This document shows positions 8,264 to 17,231 of a stretch of DNA of 64,000 nt, piece after piece. A program made the translations under genes and the position numbers. Below the pieces are notes generated by a model, which was not told the origin of the DNA, did no database searches, and saw nothing but the letters and a program-made list of their open reading frames with translations. Within the stretch, counting starts at the first letter, position 1. Each line of letters starts with the position of its first letter. Source of the DNA: Bacteroidota bacterium (GTDB taxonomy: Bacteria > Bacteroidota > Bacteroidia > NS11-12g > UBA955); contig JAMLHC010000005.1 in NCBI GenBank assembly GCA_023957335.1, positions 248,001 through 312,000 of the forward strand. Direction: 5' to 3'.

Positions 8264-11200
8264 ATGAAAAGATTTCTATTGTTATGTGTATTCTCGCTAT
8301 TTGGAGTGGCACAAAGCAAAGCCGGTTGTCCTTTAATCAATGTTAGTTTACAAGACAGGATTTCACAATCTGAACTTGTTGTAGAAGCTAAAGTGATAAA
8401 TAAAAGCTCATATTGGGATGAATCTATCAAAATGATTTACACTTCCCACACGCTTCAAGTTTATCGCCTGTTCAAAGGTAAACTGAATAATCAAACCATT
8501 ACTTTAATAACCGAAGGAGGGTTTGTGGGTTTACAAGGATTGGTAGTTTCTCCTAATCTTAGTACCGAAATCGGACAAACGGGAGTGTTCTTTCTCTCAG
8601 CTAACAATCAATGGGAAAATCCTCAAGGAATTTCTCTGTCATATTTCTCACCCATTGGACCTTTGGGCTTTATATATTACGATTATAAAAATGTTATGGC
8701 GTATGATAATTTAAACCATTGGGGTGAAATATCATCAGCACTCATTCCTGAAATAATCAAAATCACCGGCATTCCTGAAGTCATTTCAGAATCTCCAACG
8801 CCTTCAAAACAAGGAATTAGGCGTGCAACACCATCCATAACAAGTTTTTCGCCAGGTACTGTCCATGCCGGTACACAAGAAGTTATCACAGTTAACGGAA
8901 CTGATTTTGGGGCTACTCAGGGCAATGGAAATGTGTATTTTCCAAATGCAAACGATGGTGGAGGCACTTATATTCCTGCAAGATCAGGAGATATTGTTTC
9001 ATGGTCTGACACCAAAATTGAATTAAAAGTACCATCGTCAGCAGGAACGGGTAAAATATATGTGGAAGACAATAGTAGCAATTCTTCTGCATATTCTTCT
9101 TCTACGCTCTCCATTCCTTGGGCACATTTGAATGTTCAATATCCTAATTACCCACCTTCCTTAGTCTCCGCACCTTTTGAAATTAGACACCAAAGTCTAA
9201 ATGGAAGTGGCGGAATTACCTGGACATGGGAAACGGATTTTAACAGTAATAGCGATGCCAAGGCTTCCTTTCTTAGAGCATTAGAAACATGGAGATGCAA
9301 AACATTAATAAATTGGAGTGTTTCCGGAGTAAAAACAAACGCATCCAATAGTTATGATGGAGACAATATGGTCTTTTATAATGACGCATTACCCGGTAGT
9401 GTTATTGGAGTATGTTATTCATGGTATTCAGGATGTTTCAAGAGTGGAGGCAGTGGAGACATGAATTGGTTTGTTTCGGAATTAGATATTGCATTCAAAA
9501 AAACATTTTCATGGGAGTATGGTCCAACAGCACCCTCCATGAGTGAATATGACTTTGAATCCGTTGCTTTACACGAACTTGGACATGGACATCAGTTAGG
9601 GCACGTTATCAATAGTGCCAATGTAATGCACTATGCAATTTCAAATGGAGACAATCACAGAGCACTTCAAGAGAATGACACCGCATGTGGAAACTATGTA
9701 ATGAAAAAAAGCACTTCAGCTGTTTGTGCCGGAACGGGAATGACATTGGTAAAACAAGTAGAATGTATGGTTAGAGACCCGCTCATTTTCAGAAGTAAAA
9801 AAAGTGGCAGATGGAATGATTTAGCAACTTGGGAATATGGTCCTTGGGACGGTTCATATTGGCATGATACCATTATTTTGCCTTCCTTTTACATTGATTC
9901 TGTAATTATTCGTAATAGTCATACTGTTGAAATCACGGATGATAGGGTTATAACCCGTACCATAATTCAAAGTGGAGGTATTTTGAAATGGTCGAGTGGT
10001 AATTTATTCATGGATAACGGTATCAATAGAAATCTAATTATAGAAAATGGTGGAACCTTTTATCAAGCTAATGACAGTATCGCAGAACGTCAGGGTTTGA
10101 GCAATATTAAAATGGATTCAGAAGGGATTTTGATAAGCAAAAATAAAGATGGATTATTGGGCATAGGTTCTGTTTATTTTGTTTCTCCATTTCAACAAAC
10201 TTTTATTTTTAATAAAACCGGAGTTCAAAATGCCGGTTCTTCCCTCCCCTCTTCATGTCAACGGTTTTTTGTAGATAGCGGTTCTATTTTGACCTTGCAG
10301 AAAGACATCACTATTTCAGACACACTGAAACTGTTGGATGGAATTATTAAGACAAGTTCCTATGTACTTTCTTTGGGTACATCCACAACAGACAAAGGGA
10401 CATTGGACTATACCACCGGCTATATTGATGGTTCATTGACACGTTGGTTTGACGGTACTAACTCCGGCAGTGCTTCGGGTTTGTTTCCCTTAGGTAATAA
10501 CGGCAATCAAAAATTTGTTACAGTCGAATTCACTTCTGCTCCCACAACCGGAGGAACGCTAAGCGCAAGTTATATATCTACACCTATGGGCAGCTCCGGT
10601 TTGCCGATAGTGGTGTCTGCAGTTGGTTCTTGTTCCGGATATAATATTTCCAATACAGCAGATGCTTATTGGAAAATAGATGATGGCAATAGTTTAAGTG
10701 GTGGCACCTACTGTATAAGCACAGAAGCAGAAGGTTTTGTTGGGATTACTGATTTGTGTGAATTAGGGCTACTTAAAAGAAGCGGCATGGGCAGTTGGGG
10801 ACTTGCAGGCACTGTTGTCCAAACCGGTGGCACCTTGCTCAAACCTATAGTAAAAGTTACCGGAGCCAGCGGATGGAGTAATTTCGGATGGGGAGGCGGA
10901 GCACCCAACCCCTTGCCTATCCAACTTTCCGAGTTTACTGCTGTCAAAGACCTTGTTCATAATCGAGTAAACCTTTATTGGACAACGGTTTCAGAAACCA
11001 ATAATGCTTATTTTGAAGTGCAAAGGAGCACAGACGGGCTAAATTGGGAAGTAATTGAAACAGTTTCCGGACAAGGTAATACTGACCGTGAAGTGAATTA
11101 TATTTCGATAGACAACAAACCCAATCAAGGTATAAATTATTATCGGTTGCGCCAGGTGGATTATGATGGAAAAAGTAGTTTTAGTCATATTCAAATGGTA

Positions 11201-11455
11201 TTGTTTGATTCTAAATCAAGTATAGGACAAATTAAATTATATCCTAATAGCACAAGCGGTTTAATCAATATTACTAACCCTTCCTACACTAAAATCACAT
11301 TAATTTTGATGTCTCTTGAAGGCAAAACTATGTTTACAAAAGAAATCAGCGAATCGCATGGTTCAATTGATATCAGTAATATTACCGCAGGAATCTATAT
11401 CGTAAAAATAATATCAGGTGATTTTGTTGAATATAGAAAAGTAGTAAAAGAGTAG
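8264..11455 (+). CDS. secreted matrixin-like metalloprotease with T9SS sorting domain
   Basis: The 1063-residue exported protein starts with a signal peptide (MKRFLLLCVFSLFGVAQSKA). An N-terminal domain is followed by a TIG/IPT Ig-like fold (about 190-285), then a metzincin catalytic region with HELGHGHQLGH at 437-447 and a downstream Met-turn VMHY. His 437, 441 and 447 and Glu 438 are in place. The usual Gly at the eighth position of HExxHxxGxxH is Gln. The middle part (about 500-880) is Gly/Ser/Thr-rich, apparently beta-helical. The C-terminus is a fibronectin-like segment (about 885-980) and a T9SS type A sorting domain ending VVKE. It likely degrades protein outside the cell. It has its own promoter and no partner genes. 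Confidence 0.8.
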   Translation: MKRFLLLCVFSLFGVAQSKAGCPLINVSLQDRISQSELVVEAKVINKSSYWDESIKMIYTSHTLQVYRLFKGKLNNQTITLITEGGFVGLQGLVVSPNLSTEIGQTGVFFLSANNQWENPQGISLSYFSPIGPLGFIYYDYKNVMAYDNLNHWGEISSALIPEIIKITGIPEVISESPTPSKQGIRRATPSITSFSPGTVHAGTQEVITVNGTDFGATQGNGNVYFPNANDGGGTYIPARSGDIVSWSDTKIELKVPSSAGTGKIYVEDNSSNSSAYSSSTLSIPWAHLNVQYPNYPPSLVSAPFEIRHQSLNGSGGITWTWETDFNSNSDAKASFLRALETWRCKTLINWSVSGVKTNASNSYDGDNMVFYNDALPGSVIGVCYSWYSGCFKSGGSGDMNWFVSELDIAFKKTFSWEYGPTAPSMSEYDFESVALHELGHGHQLGHVINSANVMHYAISNGDNHRALQENDTACGNYVMKKSTSAVCAGTGMTLVKQVECMVRDPLIFRSKKSGRWNDLATWEYGPWDGSYWHDTIILPSFYIDSVIIRNSHTVEITDDRVITRTIIQSGGILKWSSGNLFMDNGINRNLIIENGGTFYQANDSIAERQGLSNIKMDSEGILISKNKDGLLGIGSVYFVSPFQQTFIFNKTGVQNAGSSLPSSCQRFFVDSGSILTLQKDITISDTLKLLDGIIKTSSYVLSLGTSTTDKGTLDYTTGYIDGSLTRWFDGTNSGSASGLFPLGNNGNQKFVTVEFTSAPTTGGTLSASYISTPMGSSGLPIVVSAVGSCSGYNISNTADAYWKIDDGNSLSGGTYCISTEAEGFVGITDLCELGLLKRSGMGSWGLAGTVVQTGGTLLKPIVKVTGASGWSNFGWGGGAPNPLPIQLSEFTAVKDLVHNRVNLYWTTVSETNNAYFEVQRSTDGLNWEVIETVSGQGNTDREVNYISIDNKPNQGINYYRLRQVDYDGKSSFSHIQMVLFDSKSSIGQIKLYPNSTSGLINITNPSYTKITLILMSLEGKTMFTKEISESHGSIDISNITAGIYIVKIISGDFVEYRKVVKE

Positions 11456-11461
11456 TACGAG

Positions 11462-11828
11462 TGGAGCTGGAGGGAGTCGAACCCTCGTCCGGAGAAGAAA
11501 CTGAATGATGCTTTCTACATGTTTATCGGCACATTATTGTCGGGAAGAACAAGGTTTGCCGAAGACCTTAATTAATCCGTATCCTGCATAATGATTCGCT
11601 GCTTAGCAGACATTGGCAGCAAATACCTGAGCGGGTTTGATTGTCTGAGAGAGGACGGCTCAGGCAGGGTGCCTCTCCCGACAACTAGTGCTAATTAATC
11701 TAAATTAGGCAGCTAGGGCGTAGTTAGTTTCGCCATTTAATTTTTAGGTCTCCAGATTAAAGAGCTGCATACCCAAGGCTCTACATGCTTACACCTCAAT
11801 TGTAATCCCGTCAATACCAGTCAGCCCC
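11462..11828 (-). ncRNA. ssrA: tmRNA
   Basis: The 367-nt minus-strand RNA has the tRNA-like ends of tmRNA: 5' GGGGCTG pairs with 3' CAGCTCC over 7 bp (one G-U pair), with a T-arm GAGGGTTCGACTCCCTC near the 3' end and a TTGACGGG segment near the 5' end. CCA is not encoded (ACT follows). The tag reading frame, around 11701-11730, encodes GETNYALAA followed by TAA, the form of tag seen in Bacteroides-type tmRNAs. It rescues stalled ribosomes and marks the nascent chains for proteolysis. It accounts for most of the gap between the metalloprotease and the TPR gene; its own promoter sits just upstream. Confidence 0.97.
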
Positions 11829-11849
11829 ATAGTCCTAAATTGAGTGGTG

Positions 11850-11879
11850 CAAATTTACTGAACAATTGGTGATTATCAA
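11850..11879 (-). promoter_or_regulatory. tmRNA promoter
   Basis: On the minus strand, TTG (plus 11877-11879), 19 bp of spacer and TAAATTTG (plus 11850-11857) give a textbook Bacteroidota -33/-7 pair. The -7 element ends 21 nt before the predicted 5' end of mature tmRNA, leaving a short precursor leader. Confidence 0.7.
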
Positions 11880-11888
11880 TGAAGGCAC

Positions 11889-12914
11889 TTACTTTTCCTG
11901 ACAGTATTTGGAGTAGAGCAGGATGCCTTCTTCTTCTCCCAATAAACGTGCTTGTTGCCAGTCAAAACATGCCTCTTCTTTCTTGTTTTGATTGAACCTT
12001 GCTACACCACGCATTACGAGAATCCATCCGGTATTTTTAGAAGAATTTAGTGCGGTCGTATATGCTTGCTCTGCCTCCATGTCGCGCTGTAATTTTAAAA
12101 GACAGTTCCCTTTTTCAAAATACCAATCCCCATTGTCGGGTTCAATTTTGATAAGTATATCATAATCTTTGATGGCTTCATCATATTTTTTCAGGTTGAA
12201 ATTGCAAACTGAACGAATGGTCAGACCATCATATTCTTCAGGATGATTTTGCATGTAGGTATAAATATCATTAAATGCATCTTGATATAATTCCATGCTT
12301 AATCTGACGCGAGCGCGTTCTTTATAGGCTTCATCATAAGAAGGCGATTCAATGATGGCTTGCGAAAGTATGTATTCCGCCATCGAATTTGTACCTAATT
12401 TAAAATAGCACACTCCTTGGTTCTTCAAAGCGATGGCTTTGCGTGTCAAACCGGCATTGATAGCTCTTTGATTAGTGGCAATGGCTCGGGAATATTCTCC
12501 TTGTTGAAATAACAAATCCGAAAGAGCCAAATATCCTAAGGTGTCGTCCGGTTGCAATTTTGTATAGGTTTCCATGTCAGCCAATGCCAGAACAGGATTA
12601 TTTATTATATTGTGGGTCAATCCTCGGTTGTAGTATGCATCTGCAAGAGTACTGTCTAAATTGAGTGCTTTGTTGTAGTCCACTAATGCAGCACCGGTGT
12701 TTTTGAGCGCAAATTGACATACGCCTCGATTGTAATAGGCTATTGCATTGATGTCATTGAGCATAATAGCACTGTCGTAATACACAATCGCAAGTGCATA
12801 ATTACCGGACTCTTCATAGTCCAATCCTTTGTCAATATAGTAGTTTTCAGTTTGAGAAGCCGCAGTAAATGGGCTAAGAAAACATAGAAATAATAAAAAT
12901 CTAAATTTTTTCAT
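11889..12914 (-). CDS. exported TPR-repeat protein
   Basis: The 341-residue protein has a signal peptide (MKKFRFLLFLCFLSPFTAASQ) and then about eight or nine tetratricopeptide repeats, for example YYIDKGLDYEESGNYALAIVYY and AYYNRGVCQFALKNTGAALVDY-type units, to the C-terminus. TPRs make protein-protein scaffolds; the periplasm or the outer-membrane inner face is the likely site, and the partner is unknown. The start at 12914 is fixed by a 4-bp ATGA overlap with the stop of the upstream thioesterase gene, so the two are translationally coupled, although one product is exported and the other cytosolic. Confidence 0.85.
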   Translation of the reverse strand: MKKFRFLLFLCFLSPFTAASQTENYYIDKGLDYEESGNYALAIVYYDSAIMLNDINAIAYYNRGVCQFALKNTGAALVDYNKALNLDSTLADAYYNRGLTHNIINNPVLALADMETYTKLQPDDTLGYLALSDLLFQQGEYSRAIATNQRAINAGLTRKAIALKNQGVCYFKLGTNSMAEYILSQAIIESPSYDEAYKERARVRLSMELYQDAFNDIYTYMQNHPEEYDGLTIRSVCNFNLKKYDEAIKDYDILIKIEPDNGDWYFEKGNCLLKLQRDMEAEQAYTTALNSSKNTGWILVMRGVARFNQNKKEEACFDWQQARLLGEEEGILLYSKYCQEK

Positions 12915-13357
12915 ACAGTTAGGTTTATGGTGCACATTATTCCAAATCCTTTGGCAACAAGGACTTCGGAGTTGTCATTTCTGTAATTAATTATATCTGC
13001 CTCACAATAATACAATCTGTTTCCTGCTCTTATTACTTTTCCTTTTGCAATAAGTTTGCCATTGGTGGATGGGTTCAGGTAAGCAATATCTAATTTGGAA
13101 GTAACCATCCCCTTCCCTTTTTCTACTAGCGAAAATGCTGCAAATCCCATAGCAACATCAGCCAAGGTGGCTGTTACTCCACCGTGAGTAATCCCGTCTT
13201 GTTGATTGTGAATTTGACTGAGAACTACTTCTGCATTGACATATCCGGGTTCAATATCGGTAAGGATCATATCGTTATGTTGCATAAAAAATTGTCTTTT
13301 GAATTTTTCATGTATTAAATTTTTGAAGTCAGGGTTCTTTGGTTCAAATACTTGCAT
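12911..13357 (-). CDS. PaaI-family hotdog thioesterase
   Basis: This 148-residue hotdog-fold protein of the PaaI/YigI thioesterase family has the central signature HNQQDGITHGGVTATLADVA (Asp plus HGG), followed by the VTSKLDIAYLNPS strand and a final VAKGFGIM strand. Such enzymes hydrolyse acyl- or aryl-CoA thioesters in the cytoplasm; the substrate is not evident. I start at the ATG at 13357 because a -7 element lies 20 nt upstream. The reading frame stays open further upstream, but that stretch crosses the promoter and a terminator hairpin. It overlaps the TPR gene by ATGA. Confidence 0.85.
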   Translation of the reverse strand: MQVFEPKNPDFKNLIHEKFKRQFFMQHNDMILTDIEPGYVNAEVVLSQIHNQQDGITHGGVTATLADVAMGFAAFSLVEKGKGMVTSKLDIAYLNPSTNGKLIAKGKVIRAGNRLYYCEADIINYRNDNSEVLVAKGFGIMCTINLTV

Positions 13358-13377
13358 AGAAATAAATTTCGTGGCTG

Positions 13378-13385
13378 CAAAGTTA
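13378..13385 (-). promoter_or_regulatory. -7 promoter element of the thioesterase-TPR operon
   Basis: TAACTTTG on the minus strand is an exact TAnnTTTG match, 20 nt before the ATG at 13357. A TTG (plus 13407-13409) lies 21 bp further upstream, inside the T-tract of the preceding terminator. Confidence 0.6.
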
Positions 13386-13400
13386 AGTTGTAGCAATGTG

Positions 13401-13456
13401 AAAAAACAACACAGCCTAAATGTTGCTTCTTCAATTTGAGCAGACATTTAGGCTGT
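13401..13456 (-). terminator. intrinsic terminator after the SBBP-repeat gene
   Basis: A perfect 13-bp inverted repeat, ACAGCCTAAATGT (13411-13423) and ACATTTAGGCTGT (13444-13456), has a 20-nt loop and on the minus strand is followed by GTTGTTTTTT. It lies 22 nt beyond the stop of the minus-strand gene at 13478 and directly before the thioesterase promoter, separating the two units. Confidence 0.75.
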
Positions 13457-13477
13457 ATTAGCGAAATAATAATCTTC

Positions 13478-15133
13478 TTAGTCTTTGTTTATTATCAATT
13501 TGATAGCACGGTTGTGACCTGCCCGGATAAAATAAACTCCATTCTCAATATCTTCGGTACTGAATGAAAGTTCGGTCGATGCAGTTTTACTTCTCATAAT
13601 TTCTCTGCCTTGCAAATCTGTAATATATATATCGGTTCCGATTGGCATATTAATTATTTTAATATACTGCTTAGCAGGGTTTGGATAAACTTGGATTAAG
13701 TCGGAGAATAAAATATTTGACAATCCGGTATTATAATTGCCATCATCGTTTGTTTTGAATGATAGTTTACTCACATAAATACTTTGGAGTGAACTTGTGG
13801 TCAAGAGTTGGCTGTCTAAGTCCATATCAGCATTGAAAACCCCTGTAATATAAACAGAACTATCTGTTGATACCTTGATACCGCTAAGCGTTTCGTCAAG
13901 AATAGAACCACCGGAATATATCCACTCTTCTTTTCCGCTTTGATTCATTTTTACTATAAAAAAGTCAAATCCTCCATTGGTAGTAATTGTATCTGTACCA
14001 AAAATAACAGAGTTATTAAATGTACCGCCTAAATAAAGATTTTCGTCTTTATCTATTGCAACTACATGACCTTGCACTTCACCTTGATAACCATATAATT
14101 TATACCAATCTACATTTCCGCTTGTGTTATATTTAATGAGATACAGGTCAAAATTACCCTGAGCAGTTTCTTCCAGATTAGACAAGACAGCTTTACCACT
14201 ATATTTTCCTAATAAATATGAGTTCCCGTTGTTATCGGTTGTAACCGCATAACCATAATTAATATTATCACATACTATGCCCTTAGCCCATTGACAAGTA
14301 CCATTATTGTGAAACTTTGCTATGAAAGAACTATAATATCCTGACTGATTGCTGACAAAAACAGACCCATCTTCTGCAAACCATGCATCATCAAGAATAT
14401 ATCCGGCAACAAAGACCTCTCCGGCTGTGTTTACATCAATGTCATACCCAAAATCTTTTCCATCACCCCCGCCTTGAGTAACCCATATAAAAGTGCCGGA
14501 GGCATTAAGTTTTGTTACAAATAGATTTTCTTGTTGATTCACTCCACCCATAGTGTTGTCTTGAACATTAAGTGAAAGATTGCCAAAATCAGCTACTAAT
14601 TGAAAAAAGCCGGTTACATACACACTTCCGTTAGCATCAACTGTAATTCCGTACCCTGCATCATCCATAGAACCTCCGGCTTGGTTGGTCCACACGAAGT
14701 CTCCATTTGTATTCAATTTGGATATGAAAATATTGGATTTATTTGAAGCAGTCAAAGTATCAGTTCCAAAATAGGACATTAATGTGAAAGAGCCGGTTAC
14801 ATATACATTCCCCACCGCGTCTGTAGCAATGGAATTAGCTCTGTCTTGACCTACGCCTCCTGCTCGAACAGCCCACAGATATTCGCCTGTAGGATTTATT
14901 TTGGCTATAAAAATGTCGTTGCCACCTTTACTGGTCAGAGTTGTTGAACCAAAAGTGATAGCACCGTTGAAGTTGCCTGTAATGTAAGTGTTGCCGGCAG
15001 TGTCTGTGGCAACTCCACTACTGACATTGGTGTTTCCACCTGTGCTTTGAACTGCCCATGCTGATTTTGGTTGTTGTGAAAATGTTGGCGATGTGAACCC
15101 CAACATTATCAATATTGTAATTATTTTTTTCAT
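13478..15133 (-). CDS. SBBP-repeat beta-propeller protein with T9SS sorting domain
   Basis: The 551-residue secreted protein has a signal peptide (MKKIITILIMLGFTSPTFSQ) and about nine repeats of the SBBP type. Each repeat has a VATDTAGNTYITGNFNG-like blade, followed by a F(G)xxxLTSKGGNDIFIAKINPxGEYLW-like part, from about residue 25 to 460. The final 80 residues are a T9SS type A sorting domain (VYPNPAKQYIKI, DLQGREIM, ENGVYFI). The repeats form an extracellular propeller; ligand or function is unknown. It is the only gene between htpG and its terminator. A hairpin lies immediately upstream of the start. I see no exact TAnnTTTG element close to it. Confidence 0.85.
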   Translation of the reverse strand: MKKIITILIMLGFTSPTFSQQPKSAWAVQSTGGNTNVSSGVATDTAGNTYITGNFNGAITFGSTTLTSKGGNDIFIAKINPTGEYLWAVRAGGVGQDRANSIATDAVGNVYVTGSFTLMSYFGTDTLTASNKSNIFISKLNTNGDFVWTNQAGGSMDDAGYGITVDANGSVYVTGFFQLVADFGNLSLNVQDNTMGGVNQQENLFVTKLNASGTFIWVTQGGGDGKDFGYDIDVNTAGEVFVAGYILDDAWFAEDGSVFVSNQSGYYSSFIAKFHNNGTCQWAKGIVCDNINYGYAVTTDNNGNSYLLGKYSGKAVLSNLEETAQGNFDLYLIKYNTSGNVDWYKLYGYQGEVQGHVVAIDKDENLYLGGTFNNSVIFGTDTITTNGGFDFFIVKMNQSGKEEWIYSGGSILDETLSGIKVSTDSSVYITGVFNADMDLDSQLLTTSSLQSIYVSKLSFKTNDDGNYNTGLSNILFSDLIQVYPNPAKQYIKIINMPIGTDIYITDLQGREIMRSKTASTELSFSTEDIENGVYFIRAGHNRAIKLIINKD

Positions 15134-15143
15134 AAAAACAAAA

Positions 15144-15184
15144 GTGCGGACTTAATAGAATCAAATTGAAATACTTATCCGCAC
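15144..15184 (-). terminator. hairpin with T-rich tail between htpG and the SBBP gene
   Basis: GTGCGGA (15144-15150) and TCCGCAC (15178-15184) form a perfect 7-bp stem with a 27-nt loop. On the minus strand the stem is followed by TTTTGTTTTT and then, at once, the ATG of the SBBP gene. It may be the htpG terminator, 94 nt past the htpG stop, or a 5' leader structure of the SBBP gene. Confidence 0.4.
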
Positions 15185-15278
15185 AACTGATTTTGTGTGT
15201 ATGTTCATTTATGCGAACTTAAATCTCTCAAAAGAAATCTGAATCTTAGAATCTGCCTATCCTATTAGACAATCAATA

Positions 15279-17096
15279 TTACGAGTTCATCAAGCCAATG
15301 CTTCTATTAACAAAATTGGCTATCTTCTCGCCTTTAAGTAGATTTTTGCTGAGCAATGCCAAATCCAGTAACTGTCCTGCCAGCACTTTTCGTTCTTTAT
15401 CGCTTGTTTGTAGCAAATTCTTCATAACCGGATGGTTTACATTCACTTTAATTTTATATTGAGCTCCCATGGCTTGTGTTCCAAACATTGCCGATTGGTT
15501 AGCATACATTTCTCGAAACCTTCTATCGAACTCTCCTTCTGTGATAACAACCGGGTACTCGCTTGCGCTCATGGGGACAGTCTCAACTTCAAACCCTGTT
15601 TCTGCTTCTCCTGCAAACAATTCTTTGAGCTTTTCTTCGTCTTCTTTACTGCAAACAGACTCTATGTCAATGTGTTTGTCAACTAATTTGTCCAAAGTGT
15701 CCGAATCAACTCTTCTGCAAACCATTGCTTCGTTCTTTTCCTCTAATTTATTGATAAAATAAGAGTCGATGGGTCCGTCAAATTCAATAACAATATAACC
15801 GTTTTCTTTGGCTTGTTTGATATATAATGCTTGTTCTTGGCTGTCGCTCGAATAAAGCAACACAGTCTTTTTATCTTTGTTTGTTTGAATTTCTTTGGCT
15901 TTGCTTTCAAATTCTTCTATTGTCATGAAGTTACCATCCATATCTTTCAACAAACAGAAGTTCTTGGCATTCTCATAAAACTTTTCATCGCTGATCATAC
16001 CATATTTGACAAACAATCCGAGATTTTCCCATTTTGATTCAAAGTCTTTTCTATCGTTTTTGAACAATTCAGCAAGTTTATCCGCTACCTTCTTGGCAAT
16101 ATGACCTGTAATTTTCTTAACATTACCATCGCTTTGCAAAGCACTTCTGGAAACATTTAAAGGAATATCCGGTGAGTCAATAATACCTTGCAACAAAACC
16201 AGGTAGTCCGGCAAAATATCTTTAACATTGTCCGTCACAAAAACTTGATTACTGTACAGTTGGACTTTGTGTCTATCCGGCTCAAAACGATTGTTAATCT
16301 TTGGAAAATACAATACTCCGGTCAGGTTAAAAGGGTAATCTACATTCAAATGGATATGAAAAAGAGATTCGGGTTCGAATGGGTAGAGTATCTTATATAG
16401 TCCTTGATAATCTTCCTCCTTCAAGTCTTGTGGCTTCTTTGTCCAAATTGGCTCTTGTTCATTGATGATTTTATCTTCAAACTTGATTTTAATTGGCAAG
16501 AAACGACAGTATTTTTCAAGTATATTTTTGATTCTGAATGAGTCATTAAATTCTTGATTTTCTTCATTCAAATGCAAAATGATTTCGGTTCCTCTTTCTG
16601 CCTTCGACCCTTCTCCCATTTTAATATCTGTGTTTCCTTCGCAAACCCAATAAGCAGGTTTTGCTTCTTCAGTTCGTGACAAAGAATTAATTTCAACTTT
16701 GTTTGCCACCATAAATGTTGAGTAGAACCCAAGTCCAAAGTGACCTATGACAGCAGTTTCTGTTTTGTCTTTGTATTTTTGTACAAATTCCTCAGCTCCT
16801 GAAAATGCAAGTTGGTTGATATACTTTTCAATCTCTTCTTGTGTCAAACCAATCCCTTTGTCTATAATAGAAAGGGTTTTGGCTTCTTTGTCGAGTTTCA
16901 CTTCTATGGTTAAATCACCTAATTCGCCTTTATATTCACCGATGGATGATAGGGCTTTTAATTTTTGTGTAGCATCTACTGCATTGGATACCAACTCTCG
17001 AAGAAATACTTCATGGTCGGTATAAAGAAACTTCTTGATAATTGGAAAAATATTCTCGGTATGAACGGAAATCTTACGGCTTTTCATTTTACTCAT
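15279..17096 (-). CDS. htpG: molecular chaperone HtpG (bacterial Hsp90)
   Basis: The 605-residue protein is a full-length HtpG. The N-terminal GHKL ATPase has ELVSNAVDAT (catalytic Glu and Asn of the N box), DKGIGLT (G1 box) and IGHFGLGFYSTFMVA (G2 region). A middle domain with the catalytic-loop Arg region (NVSRSALQ) and a short dimerisation domain follow. It remodels client proteins in the cytoplasm using ATP. The start could be the ATG at 17096 or one three codons later. It has no TAnnTTTG promoter match, but shares an upstream element and exact spacing with dnaK. It diverges from the small-membrane-protein operon. Confidence 0.97.
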   Translation of the reverse strand: MSKMKSRKISVHTENIFPIIKKFLYTDHEVFLRELVSNAVDATQKLKALSSIGEYKGELGDLTIEVKLDKEAKTLSIIDKGIGLTQEEIEKYINQLAFSGAEEFVQKYKDKTETAVIGHFGLGFYSTFMVANKVEINSLSRTEEAKPAYWVCEGNTDIKMGEGSKAERGTEIILHLNEENQEFNDSFRIKNILEKYCRFLPIKIKFEDKIINEQEPIWTKKPQDLKEEDYQGLYKILYPFEPESLFHIHLNVDYPFNLTGVLYFPKINNRFEPDRHKVQLYSNQVFVTDNVKDILPDYLVLLQGIIDSPDIPLNVSRSALQSDGNVKKITGHIAKKVADKLAELFKNDRKDFESKWENLGLFVKYGMISDEKFYENAKNFCLLKDMDGNFMTIEEFESKAKEIQTNKDKKTVLLYSSDSQEQALYIKQAKENGYIVIEFDGPIDSYFINKLEEKNEAMVCRRVDSDTLDKLVDKHIDIESVCSKEDEEKLKELFAGEAETGFEVETVPMSASEYPVVITEGEFDRRFREMYANQSAMFGTQAMGAQYKIKVNVNHPVMKNLLQTSDKERKVLAGQLLDLALLSKNLLKGEKIANFVNRSIGLMNS

Positions 17097-17122
17097 AGCA
17101 TTCTATTTTAGATTTTGTCATA

Positions 17123-17184
17123 TCAAATAAAATGCCCGACAAGTTTTATGAAAAAGTGTCAGTTAAATAATGAAGAAATGTCAG
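17123..17184 (-). promoter_or_regulatory. candidate heat-shock control region of htpG
   Basis: Read on the minus strand, two CTGACA copies (plus 17184-17179 and 17162-17157, 22 bp apart) are followed by ACTTG, then GGCAT (17136-17132), 5 bp, and TTGA (17126-17123), with 26 nt to the ATG at 17096. The same ACTTG-N2/3-GGCAT-N5-TTGA-N26-ATG arrangement occurs at dnaK. The GG-to-GA distance (10 bp) resembles a sigma-54 -24/-12 layout with GA in place of GC, but the factor is unknown. Confidence 0.5.
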
Positions 17185-17191
17185 GCAATTG

Positions 17192-17199
17192 TATCTTTG
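17192..17199 (+). promoter_or_regulatory. -7 promoter element of the envelope operon
   Basis: TATCTTTG matches TAnnTTTG exactly, 32 nt before the ATG at 17232. It lies immediately beyond the CTGACA repeats of divergent htpG, so both could share regulators. Confidence 0.6.
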
Positions 17200-17231
17200 C
17201 GCCACGTTTAACAAAAAGAAACGCGAAAAAA

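Noticed and set aside
13358..13447. Longer thioesterase starting at 13447
   Set aside because: The added 30 codons cross the -7 element and the upstream terminator hairpin.
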